DNA of 64,000 nt from Candidatus Poribacteria bacterium (lineage in GTDB: Bacteria > Poribacteria > WGA-4E > WGA-3G): positions 1-64,000 of the forward strand of contig JAGFCA010000015.1 in NCBI GenBank assembly GCA_022394755.1. Direction: 5' to 3'. A program made the translations under genes and the position numbers. The notes under the pieces are model-generated. The model was given only the letters and a program-made list of their open reading frames with translations. It searched no databases and was not told the DNA's origin. Position 1 is the first letter of the stretch. The number at the start of each line of letters is the position of its first letter. This document shows, in pieces, positions 46,132-55,000 of the stretch.

Positions 46132-46166
46132 TCAATTAGAAATGGTATTACACCGTTTCTAATTGA
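46132..46166. repeat. Hairpin (REP-like), 11-bp stem
   Basis: TCAATTAGAAA (46132-46142) is perfectly complementary to TTTCTAATTGA (46156-46166) with a 13-nt loop. Together with the neighbouring hairpins at 46094 and 46192 it makes a compact palindromic cluster. Confidence 0.65.
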
Positions 46167-46191
46167 GAAAATCAAAACGAAGCAAATATGA

Positions 46192-46214
46192 CGGGTTTCG
46201 CTCCGGTCTACCCG
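46192..46214. repeat. Small hairpin of palindromic cluster
   Basis: CGGGT (46192-46196) and ACCCG (46210-46214) flank a GTTTCGCTCC-type loop, a motif typical of interspersed palindromic elements in environmental genomes. Confidence 0.45.
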
Positions 46215-46240
46215 ATATACTTACCACGTCCGTTCCCATG

Positions 46241-47104
46241 TTACCGTATTCTCTGTTTAACACGTTGGAATTCAGTAGAATTTGATCGAAGTCCTTGTTT
46301 TTTGGGTAATGTGTTAATCTGAGATGAAATATATTCTATCCGTTCACTATGAATCGGATGAGTGCTGAGCATTTTTTCAACAGTAGTATATTCTCTTTTA
46401 CCCATCCCTTGCATTATCTCCCAGAATTGAACAGCCCCTTGAGGATTAATACCAGCATCGTAAAGGATTTGTACCCCAATACTATCCGCATATCGTTCAT
46501 GTTCTCGACTATATCTAAGGAGGAGTAGATCCGTAGCAATTTTATATATTTCATTGGAAACTTTGGCAGTGTCTTTTCCAAGTATAGTCTCTTTCAAATA
46601 ATCTACACCGTATCGTTGTGTCATCTGTTTCATCCCATGTCGTCCTACAACATGTCCAATTTCATGACCTATGACCGATGCCAATTGTGATTCGGTATTT
46701 GCCTTTCGGATTAGACCAATATTGATATAAATATATCCTCCAGGAGCCGCGTAAGCGTTAACTATATTCGTATCAATTACTGTAAATGTATATCTGATAT
46801 TACGACGGTTGCTATATCTGACGAGAGTTTGACCAAGTGTATTGATATAGTTTTCTACTATAGGATCATTATATATCTTCTGGTCTTGTATATAAAAAGA
46901 ATGAAAATTAAGACCAAGCTTAAGTTCCTCCTCATCAGAAAACATGTTGACATTACCTATTTCTTCTACAACCTCGTTTCCCACGCGTTCCATTTTTTGT
47001 AATGTACTAACTCTAACTGTACATCCTGATGTAAAGATAACACAACATAATATAAAAAGGAAGATAATGTGATTCTTAGTATTTTTTCTTGAAAGGAACA
47101 TCAT
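46241..47104 (-). CDS. M48 family metalloprotease lipoprotein
   Basis: A lipobox TSGC with Cys28 marks it as a lipoprotein. The zinc motif H-E-I-G-H is at residues 147-151, followed by a third-ligand Glu within SREHERYADSIG. The protein is a BepA/LoiP-like periplasmic Zn protease of the peptidase M48 family, which degrades misassembled outer-membrane proteins. Two Met codons begin the frame. It is upstream of the coiled-coil and caspase genes on the same strand, a spatial link between a protease and the exported caspase. Confidence 0.9.
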   Translation of the reverse strand: MMFLSRKNTKNHIIFLFILCCVIFTSGCTVRVSTLQKMERVGNEVVEEIGNVNMFSDEEELKLGLNFHSFYIQDQKIYNDPIVENYINTLGQTLVRYSNRRNIRYTFTVIDTNIVNAYAAPGGYIYINIGLIRKANTESQLASVIGHEIGHVVGRHGMKQMTQRYGVDYLKETILGKDTAKVSNEIYKIATDLLLLRYSREHERYADSIGVQILYDAGINPQGAVQFWEIMQGMGKREYTTVEKMLSTHPIHSERIEYISSQINTLPKKQGLRSNSTEFQRVKQRIR

Positions 47105-47230
47105 ATAACTTAAGCGATCTCCATCTAATCTATTTAAGCATTATGGTTAAATTATTAGAAATTACTTTAAGTTCATTATACGTGATATTATTAGGAATCA
47201 GAGGAAATTAACTTAACTGTCGAATAGAGG

Positions 47231-47802
47231 TTACTTTACGCTTAAGGTGCCTTCTATTCCAATTACCTTCAAATCTTTTGTCAAAAACCATCCCATCTCA
47301 ATATTATCTACTACCTCTAACTCAAATGTTATTATATAATCACCAGGTTTGTTTATGAAATTAGATATATCCTTTTCATCAATGATTTGGTTGGATTCAT
47401 TTGTATTTACTTCCCCAATTACCTCTTTTTCAATTAGCATACTATTATTGATAGATATTGTTAGAAAAGCACCGGTACGAGATTTCTCTTGTATTATTTC
47501 ATATATTGTAGTCTAATTTTAGATCGCAACACTTCTTTAACAGTCAATTGTAATAAAATCTTTCCACCATTAGGTTCCCAATAATATCCTTCCTTCATAC
47601 CTTGAATATCTTCAGCTTGATTATTCGTACCTTCAATTTTCTGAATAGACGAATTAGTTTGCATCTCTACTAATGTATTTATCTCATTTTTAGAATTACA
47701 ACTTGTGACTATAATAATTACAATGATTAGTATTAGGACTCGATACATATAATTTGAAAACCATCTTTTTTTATTAGGTTTTATAGTTTTTAATCCTTTC
47801 AC
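47231..47802 (-). pseudogene. Frameshifted lipoprotein
   Basis: Two same-strand pieces, 47494-47802 and 47231-47440, join into one reading of about 190 codons if one base is missing in the AT-rich segment near 47494-47512. The upstream part has a signal peptide with the lipobox IVTSC (start GTG at 47802 or ATG at 47748). Codons between the pieces in the downstream frame read sensibly as T-T-I-Y-E-I-I-Q-E-K before the internal Met, and the tail is a beta-rich segment (PGDYIITFELEVVDN). It is a disrupted gene or a sequencing error; the family is not recognised. Confidence 0.55.
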
Positions 47803-47861
47803 TCTAATTTAGATCTACATACTTGATTATATGATATTTGTGAAAGGAGGATTAATTACAG

Positions 47862-48222
47862 CGTATCTCATAACTACGAATCGTGCGTTTTTTGTAAATT
47901 CCTTTTTCGTATGGGCGGGGTTTCCCCGCCGGTGTATCAATATATAATGCATGGAAAGATCCAAGATTCTTCCAAATATTTAATTTATGAGATTGGCTCT
48001 ATAAACATTCCGTCCCTACGGGACTCAAGAATATTTGTTTAGAGTTTTTCTATAAACATTCCGTCCCTACGGGACTCAAGAGTATCAACATCGTATCACA
48101 TAAATACGAATCGTGCGTTTTTTGTAAATTCCTTTTTCGTATGGACAGGGTTTCCCGCAGTTGTATTAATATATAATGCATGGAAAGATCCAAGATTCTT
48201 CCAAATATTTGATTTATGAGAT
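47862..48222. repeat. 132-bp direct repeat, two copies
   Basis: Copy 1 at 47862-47993 and copy 2 at 48092-48222 are about 85-90 percent identical by eye over their whole length, including TTCCTTTTTCGTATGG and the run to TTTATGAGAT. The 98 nt between them contains the tandem 32-bp unit. Confidence 0.8.
47999..48081. repeat. Two copies of a 32-bp palindromic unit
   Basis: The units 47999-48030 and 48050-48081 are identical and spaced 51 nt apart. Each contains the palindrome GTCCC-TAC-GGGAC. Only two copies exist and the 19-nt gap is not a spacer-like unique sequence set, so this is not a CRISPR array. Confidence 0.75.
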
Positions 48223-48896
48223 AAGCTCTAGTTTGAATCAATATTATACACAGTATAGGGTATGTAAAGATTTTGGTATTAATATCGTATTTTGCATGTG
48301 TATATTTTATAGATTACAGTTTTTGGCTTTCAGTATACAGTGTACAGTTGTATTAAATCTAAGCTATTACATTTTAAGATGATTTTATCGTTTTTCCTAC
48401 TTAGTATATTTTATTAGATATGTGAGAAAATGTTACACTTTTCCTACAAAGTGTAGGATTGTTTCTTATTACTACACTGCCTTTCCTATTAGTCCCTGTC
48501 TGGGTTTGTAAACGAATTAAACCTTAATTTCTAAATTTTAAAAAAGTAACAAATTTGTAGTTTCCGTTGATGAGCGATGACCCTGTTTTTACTATTAATA
48601 TTCTCATAATATAATATTTATCGGCAGATTCACTCCAGAAAAATCAGGTTATTTAATTTGATTATAATATACTTTATTATACTACTATATATGATGATAA
48701 TTCTCTATATGTGATTGTAATGTGTATTTATTATTATGTCAATGTATGTTTATTTATATGATATAAGTTGCTTTTTCCTTTATTTTATTCAATTTATTTT
48801 ATGTATTAGGCATGTTGTTGTCTGAAAGACTGACTGTCGACTGCAATTTCTTCTTATGTAAGAATCTCGGATTACAGGGAGAAGAAGATTTGGTTA

Positions 48897-49075
48897 GGGA
48901 TGTTTTTCTTTTCTGAATCTCGGATCATACAGGATTATGCGGAGAAGCGGTCTTGCTCCATTTATTGTTAGATCCCCGAATCTGAATAGGAATTCACAGA
49001 TTTCGCCCTCGAATCAGAATCAGGAATCAGGAATCAAGGTATGAATGTCCTATGGCATTCCTCAGGTATGAATGT
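48897..49075. repeat. Degenerate repeats: TCTGAATCTCGGAT and GGTATGAATG families
   Basis: 48897-48932 is copy B of the unit at 36904-36939. The 13-mer AGGTATGAATGTC occurs twice between about 49035 and 49075. Its reverse-complement relatives are found at 6885-6930. This marks dispersed repeat families. Confidence 0.55.
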
Positions 49076-49283
49076 CATTTAGACATACCAGGGCTACCCT
49101 TTATATTATCCAAAAATCACTTTTGGAATTAGATTCTCGGGGAAAAATGTCGTAAATGCCATTACCCTTTGAACTTTGGTTGTATCCTCTATGAAATTTC
49201 TCAAACAATTGTAAGTATAAAAATACACTGTTGTAAAGTGCTAAAAACTTTACACACCCCTCAATATACAGTCCTACTGTTCA

Positions 49284-49688
49284 TCATTCCAATACAACAG
49301 TTGGACCGAGTGTGACATTAACTAATACAGTTTTTGTGGCAGTAATCATTCCATCAGTAACTTTAAGAGTAATTGTATAATTACCAGGATTCTTTGGGGC
49401 AACAAATGTAACACTTGCGGAATCACCAATTATTCTTCCACCAGTTGTTGTCCAATTGTACCCTATCATTCTTACATTTCCACTATATACGACGGTTGAA
49501 ATTATTGTAGCAGTATTCTCAATTTCTATTGAATCAGGTTCAACAGTTAATGAGCCAATTTCAATGATGTCTTCCGGTTTTAATTCTTGTGTATCTTCAC
49601 ATCCATAAATTAATACGATTGTTAATAACAGTACTTTTAAACAATGATAGGTATTACAATTTAATTGTCTATTACTTTTGTTTCTCAT
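49284..49688 (-). CDS. Small PKD-like lipoprotein
   Basis: A 134-residue lipoprotein: lipobox IYGC (Cys30), a short linker, then one PKD-like Ig domain with the repeat pattern YNWTTTGGRIIGD, VTFVAPKNPGNYTITLKVTDG. The same pattern occurs in the larger lipoprotein at 32391-33389. GAGGAG is the ribosome-binding site. It could be an envelope binding protein; nothing more specific is visible. Confidence 0.7.
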   Translation of the reverse strand: MRNKSNRQLNCNTYHCLKVLLLTIVLIYGCEDTQELKPEDIIEIGSLTVEPDSIEIENTATIISTVVYSGNVRMIGYNWTTTGGRIIGDSASVTFVAPKNPGNYTITLKVTDGMITATKTVLVNVTLGPTVVLE

Positions 49689-50021
49689 GTATCTCCTCTA
49701 TCAATGAATCCATCTAAATATTGTCATTTGTAGTAGCTCGTTTCACCTTTAGTATATAATTAAAATATATATATTTCAATGAATAATTATTTACATTATA
49801 TTGTAGATAAATTTCTGGAACGAAGGTAGACAATCGACTACTTACAATTCGAATCCGTAATTTATCATACCTAATCTATAAATAACAGTATAATGAATTA
49901 GTTATTCTTATGAAGTTTTTTGAATATCCTGTAACAGAAAAAGCGAGGAAGTGAAACTTCCTCGCTGTAAACAATTGAAATTACAATTTCTTTTCTACTA
50001 ATGAGATTGTATCAAACTGAA
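49689..50021. other. Intergenic region with terminator
   Basis: AT-rich spacer upstream of the PKD-like lipoprotein and downstream of the LysM gene on the minus strand. It holds the terminator listed next; otherwise nothing was recognised. Confidence 0.5.
49938..49965 (-). terminator. Rho-independent terminator of the giant-protein operon
   Basis: GCGAGGAAGT (49943-49952) and ACTTCCTCGC (49956-49965) form a perfect 10-bp stem with a 3-nt loop. Read on the minus strand it is followed by a T-run (49942-49938). It ends the LysM gene transcript. Confidence 0.9.
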
Positions 50022-50891
50022 CTATTCTCCACTTCGTCCACCGATAGAACTCAGAACGAACCAACCCACACCTGCTGCTACAGTAGTGACAAATGCAAGC
50101 GTACGTTTTGTTGAAGAGGGTTCTTCATGGATACCCTTGGCATTTTTAAGGTATATATTCAGTTCTTTAAGAGCTTCTTGATTCATTTCAATCTGTTTCA
50201 ACAAATTCTCATTGTTTTGTTCAATAGATGCAATTTTTCCTTTAATCGCTTCAATTGCAGAATTCTTTTCAGTAATCAACTTCTCTAAACCATTGACATT
50301 ACGATTAACTTGGTTAAGTTTCTTTTGTAATGCTTCTTGTGTAGTAGCAAGTTCTATTCTTACAATAGAAGTCAATGCTTCGGATGAAACCTTTTCTGCT
50401 TCTTTCAGTTGCATATCTTTGGATTTTAATTCCTTTTCAAGGGCTGCAACCTTAGATTGAATTTTCTTGAGATCTTCCATAAGCTTTTTTAGTTCTTTCT
50501 CAGCATTCTCAAGTAACTCTTTAGTCGCTTTGGCTTCTTCATTTGAAGCTGCCAACTCATCATTAAGATTTCTGCCTTCATCATTCAAATCTTCACCCAT
50601 ATCCTTAGCCAGAGATACAGGTATTCGTAATCTCTCACCTGGATAAATAAGATCTGGATTAGAGAAGTCATTATACTTTTTCAATTCCGGCCATTTTGTA
50701 GGATCTTTCAAATATTCTTGACATAGATCCCACAATGTATCACCTTTCTTAATAGTGATTAACGTAGTTTCTTCTTCTGTCTCCTTAGGAGTAATCCTTG
50801 CGGAGGCAGATAGGACATAAACACCAGTAAGAGCAACACAGATATAGAGAACCAGTGTCAATTTTAGAGTGTTTTTAATAAAAGTCATCAT
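50022..50891 (-). CDS. LysM-domain coiled-coil protein
   Basis: A signal peptide or membrane anchor (about residues 8-30) precedes one LysM domain at about residues 42-92, shown by TIKKGDTLWDLCQEYLKDP and LIYPGERLRIP. A long coiled coil (about 110-260) follows, and a hydrophobic tail (AFVTTVAAGVGWFVLSSIGG) may be a C-terminal membrane anchor. LysM binds peptidoglycan. It lies 17 nt after the PorV-like gene and is followed by a terminator, so it is the last gene of that operon. Confidence 0.85.
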   Translation of the reverse strand: MMTFIKNTLKLTLVLYICVALTGVYVLSASARITPKETEEETTLITIKKGDTLWDLCQEYLKDPTKWPELKKYNDFSNPDLIYPGERLRIPVSLAKDMGEDLNDEGRNLNDELAASNEEAKATKELLENAEKELKKLMEDLKKIQSKVAALEKELKSKDMQLKEAEKVSSEALTSIVRIELATTQEALQKKLNQVNRNVNGLEKLITEKNSAIEAIKGKIASIEQNNENLLKQIEMNQEALKELNIYLKNAKGIHEEPSSTKRTLAFVTTVAAGVGWFVLSSIGGRSGE

Positions 50892-50908
50892 AATTCTCCC
50901 TATTGGCG

Positions 50909-51922
50909 TTAAAATTCATAGGAGACGGAAACATAATGCGTACTTCCAGCTCCATTGATTTCACTTGCCATACCGTCTTGTATAGCGTAGTCAACCTGCA
51001 GTCCAGCAATATTAACCCCAAATCCACCATAAAGTGTTTGTACATCACGTGATGCTTTCATTCCAGCACGTAAAGCAAAATTGGTTGATCTGTTAGTGAA
51101 AAGGTTATATTCAACACCACCACGGAGGCTGGTTGCACTTTCATCAAGATTAACGAATTCCTGTTCTATATCAGCGGCAAATGTAACAACATTCCCCATA
51201 TATAGATCATAAGCCACACCTACATTCACTACCATTGGCACAGTTGCTTCACCGATAGATGCCCCAAGGTATTTAGCAACAAGACCGTAATGGAATGTTG
51301 GAACCATAGATTCATGATGATTATTATGAATCGCTTGTCCCATCATATCATCAGCGACCTCAATTTCAAATGCATGACCCATAATACCAATATCCACACC
51401 ACCTAAACCACTTTGGTTTTCAACACTATCAACACCAAAATTATCAGATAACATACGACCCGTTAGACCGATATTGAAGTGTCCAATAGCTATACCATAT
51501 GAGAGTGAATATGCATTTGAACTATAGTCTGCTGTTCCACCATAAGTAGCTGATGAATCGTATACATTATAATTAGCAACTCCGTAATTAGTTGCTGCTA
51601 ATCCAACTGATCCGTATGAACCCAGCGTTTTTGTAATAGCTATAAAATTATGACTTCTATCAAGTGAAAGTCTTTGAGTAGAAAAATTCAGGCTTAGATC
51701 AGCCGCAGAACCGAGTCCGGCGGGATTCCAGACAGTCGCTGTGGCATCTTCTGCTATTGCTGTAAATGCGCCACCTAAACCGATAGAACGTGCACCGGCA
51801 CCGAGGCGTAAGTGAGGCATAGCGTTAACCTCTCCCTCAGCAAAACAGACAGGCGATATAGCCATGATAAGTAATAATACGGGTATAACACCGTATAGCA
51901 ATTTTTGCTTTGTAGTAGACAT
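50909..51922 (-). CDS. PorV/PorQ-type (UPF0164) outer-membrane protein
   Basis: A 337-residue beta-barrel with an N-terminal signal peptide. The family signature LRLGAGARSIGLGGAFTAIAEDATATVWNPAGL, read by its G-A-R-S-x-G-L-G-G-A core and the W-N-P-A-G element, lies near residues 37-70. A C-terminal strand ends in aromatic-type VSVSYEF, typical of barrel proteins. Relatives include PorV, an attachment complex component of the type IX secretion system. Lying 78 nt downstream of the giant gene on the same strand, it probably serves that protein. Strong AAGGAGG ribosome-binding site. Confidence 0.85.
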   Translation of the reverse strand: MSTTKQKLLYGVIPVLLLIMAISPVCFAEGEVNAMPHLRLGAGARSIGLGGAFTAIAEDATATVWNPAGLGSAADLSLNFSTQRLSLDRSHNFIAITKTLGSYGSVGLAATNYGVANYNVYDSSATYGGTADYSSNAYSLSYGIAIGHFNIGLTGRMLSDNFGVDSVENQSGLGGVDIGIMGHAFEIEVADDMMGQAIHNNHHESMVPTFHYGLVAKYLGASIGEATVPMVVNVGVAYDLYMGNVVTFAADIEQEFVNLDESATSLRGGVEYNLFTNRSTNFALRAGMKASRDVQTLYGGFGVNIAGLQVDYAIQDGMASEINGAGSTHYVSVSYEF

Positions 51923-52000
51923 TAATTAATATCCTCCTTGGTAGCCGTTATCGAAAGTCGGACATAGAGTCCAACTTTCGATTTACGGACCATCATTTAC

Positions 52001-55000
52001 TTAGCGCGTCAGTGCGAGCTTTAGTATGGCGAATTCAGGCTCAATACCATCATTCACTTCTATTTGACAGAAATAGATACCACGAGCCAAGTCTTCACCA
52101 CCGCTGGATTTACCATCCCAACCGATAGCGTTAGAACCAGCACCGGCAGGATTCTTAGTATAGTTTCCAGCTTCCATTACTTCATTATCCACAAGGACTC
52201 TGACTGGACGTAATGTAGAATCAAATATTGTGATACTAACATTTGCCCTTCGTGCTAACACAAGAGAGATCCGAGTGTCTTTACTGAATGGATTTGGATA
52301 GTTGAAGGGTGCTGCCCACATAATTGGTACATCTCCACGCTCGACAAAGAAACTAAACTCATATACAGCAGTGTTTGGTTCTCGAGCACCTTTAGTTTTT
52401 TCTGAGACATTACCTTGTTGATGTGCGTTATCAGACACTTCTAACTTGACTACATATTTCCCAGGTTCTAAGTCAGCAGGTGGTGTATAATTCACCTGTG
52501 ATGCGGACTTCTGCTTAGATGTTAGGTTAATCAATTGATCATTGAAGACAAACCTAATAGAATCAACATTGATTCCTGTTCCAGCATCAGAATAGGCTAT
52601 CGAAATATTAGGTTTACGTTCTTCATCATGTTTATATGTCAAACGAGAACCATTCTGTGGCGATGCCATTGTGATGATAGGAGCAGCGGTATCAAAGGAA
52701 ACAGTAAAACTACCTTTAGCAGTAGAGGAATTACCGTATCCATCAGTTGCTCGAACACTAATCGTGTATGTTCCTTCTTCAAGAGGAGCTTCAGGATTAA
52801 AGTCTAAGCGTGTAATACCTTCATTGGCTCTATCTTCACTGTCGTCAGAAGACTCGCCTTTTACCTCTTCACCACTACTATCCATTACAGTAATGGATAT
52901 TTCTTCTACACCTGTGTCATCAGTAGCACTCGCCGATATAGTCGGGAGTCCAGCATGAACTGTACCAGCAGGTGTAATGTGTGAAATGGTTGGCGGAGCT
53001 TGATCTACTTCAACAGTGAAAGTCCATCTAAATTCTTTAGAACCACCTTCACTCTCAACAATCAATGTTATTGAATGTGTACCTGCTGAGAAACTATGTG
53101 TAACTTCAAACTTATTACCTGCATGGTCTACAGGATAAGAATGAGTTGGTGCAGTATCATCAATTAGGTATTTTACACTCAATAGATCTGACTCAGGATC
53201 AGAGATATCAGCGGAGATTGTTACTCCCATATCTTCTGCAGCAACGTCTGCTTTATTCAAGCGAACGACTCCAGTTGGAGAATTTGCTGAGATTACAGGA
53301 GGAGTATTATCTTTAGTCACTGAGAAAACGACCGTAGCCTCTGCTGTCTTCTTATTTGCATCAGTTACTTCAACAACAACAGTGTGTTCGCCTACACCTA
53401 ATGTTGGATCAGGTGTATAGGTAAGTTGGTTATCTTCCACTTCACCATCGGCATCTTCACCATTTATTGTAAATGTAGTAACATCAACATCTGTTGAACC
53501 CATGAATTTTGCCCTAATCACTGGAGCACCATGATCATAGATTTGACCAGAAGCAGGTGAAAGGATTGAAACAGACGGTCCGGGAATATCAACTGTAAAG
53601 ACAGTTGTAGCCTGAGCAGTCTTGCCATTAGCATCAGTTACTTCAACTGAAATTGTATGGTCACCATGTGCTAATGCTTCAGCAAGGTCATGTGTAAATT
53701 GATTTCCATCTACCTTGACTTCTGCATCTTCACCATTAATAGAGAGTTTAACTTCTACTGGTACAACACCAGTGAATTCTCCAGCGACTACAGGTGAACC
53801 ATTATTATAGGTAAGTCCAGCTGCAGGCGATTGAATTGAAACGGTAGGTTCAGGTAATCTAACCGTAAACACTGTAGTTGCTTTGTCAGTTTTCCCATTA
53901 GGATCAACAACATTGGCAACGATAGTGTAATCACCATCACCAATACCATCAGCAGGTGTATATGTAAATTCATTACCATCTACCACTACTTCAATTTCTA
54001 CATCGTTAACAGTTACTGTTAATTCTACAGGATCAACACCTGTAAATTCACCGCGTAGAACCGGTTTTCCATGATCAAATAATTGACCTGAAGCAGGTGA
54101 ATGTATTGCGACAGTAGGACCAGGAATCACAACAGAGAATACTACTGTAGCATCATCTGTCTTACCGTTAGCATCTGTAATTGTAGCAACCAATGTATAT
54201 TCACCATCACCTAATGCTGGATCAGGTGTATAACTCATTGAGCCTTCTGCTACCTCAACTGCTTCTCCATTAATCGTTAGAGCAAGGGAGACTGGTTCGG
54301 CAACACCAGAGTAATCTAACAAGACTTCTGGAGATCCATGATCATACTCTTGTCCTGCAGCAGGTGATATAATAGCAATAGATGGTCCAGGAATATCAAC
54401 TGTGAAAGTTATAGATGACTGTGAAGTTAAACCACTTCCATCAGTAACCTCAACATCAACAGTATACTCTCCATCACCTAACGCATTAGCAGGTGTATAT
54501 GAGAAGTTATTCCCATCAACTACTGCTTCCATATCTTCACCGTTGATAGTGAACTTAGAGATATTTACATCTCCACCACCGGCAAAGAAACCAGTTACTC
54601 TTGTAGGACTATGATCAAAGGATTGACCTGCAGCGGGGGCAGTAATAACAACCGTTGGATCTAAGCCTTCAACAGCAAATGAGGTAGAAGCTTCACCAAT
54701 ATTACCTAAACTATCTGAAACCTTAACTGTAAACTTATAAGCACCACCAGCAAGTTTATCTGTGCGTGTGTAAACGACAGAATCAATATCTTGCTCAACC
54801 ATTGCTTGGTCAATAGTGATGGAAATCTCTTCTTGAGATTCATCACTTGGTCGAATTCTTGCTAAGCTTACAGATGTTGTATTCTCAGAACTTACACCAA
54901 CCCCCAATTCACCATCATTGTAACCTGCTTGTAGGGTTGGCAAGTCATTGACTGTTGACCCTTCAGTTGGTGTTACAAAATCAATCATTGGACCGGTGTT

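Larger units (their letters stand above)
47803..49283. other. Repeat-rich AT-rich non-coding block
   Basis: About 1.5 kb with no supported gene. It contains a 132-bp direct repeat, a 32-bp tandem pair, a hairpin (TACACTTT 48434-48441 with AAAGTGTA 48448-48455), very AT-rich sequence (about 48400-48830) and degenerate repeats around 48840-49090. The small frames seen here fall inside repeats and are considered spurious. Confidence 0.6.

Noticed and set aside
47494..47512. Programmed -1 ribosomal frameshift in the broken lipoprotein gene
   Set aside because: The junction has no canonical slippery heptamer in frame and no clear downstream stem, so plain mutation or sequencing error is more likely.
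47999..48081. Possible CRISPR array
   Set aside because: Only two repeats exist, no third unit or cas gene is near, and the repeat is palindromic and embedded in a larger duplicated element.
48050..48382. Small frames on both strands
   Set aside because: They run through the 132-bp repeat and have no coding features.
49233..49253. GTAAAGT/ACTTTAC hairpin as terminator of the PKD-like lipoprotein
   Set aside because: Only a 7-bp AT-rich stem with no T-run on the minus strand; too weak to list as a feature.
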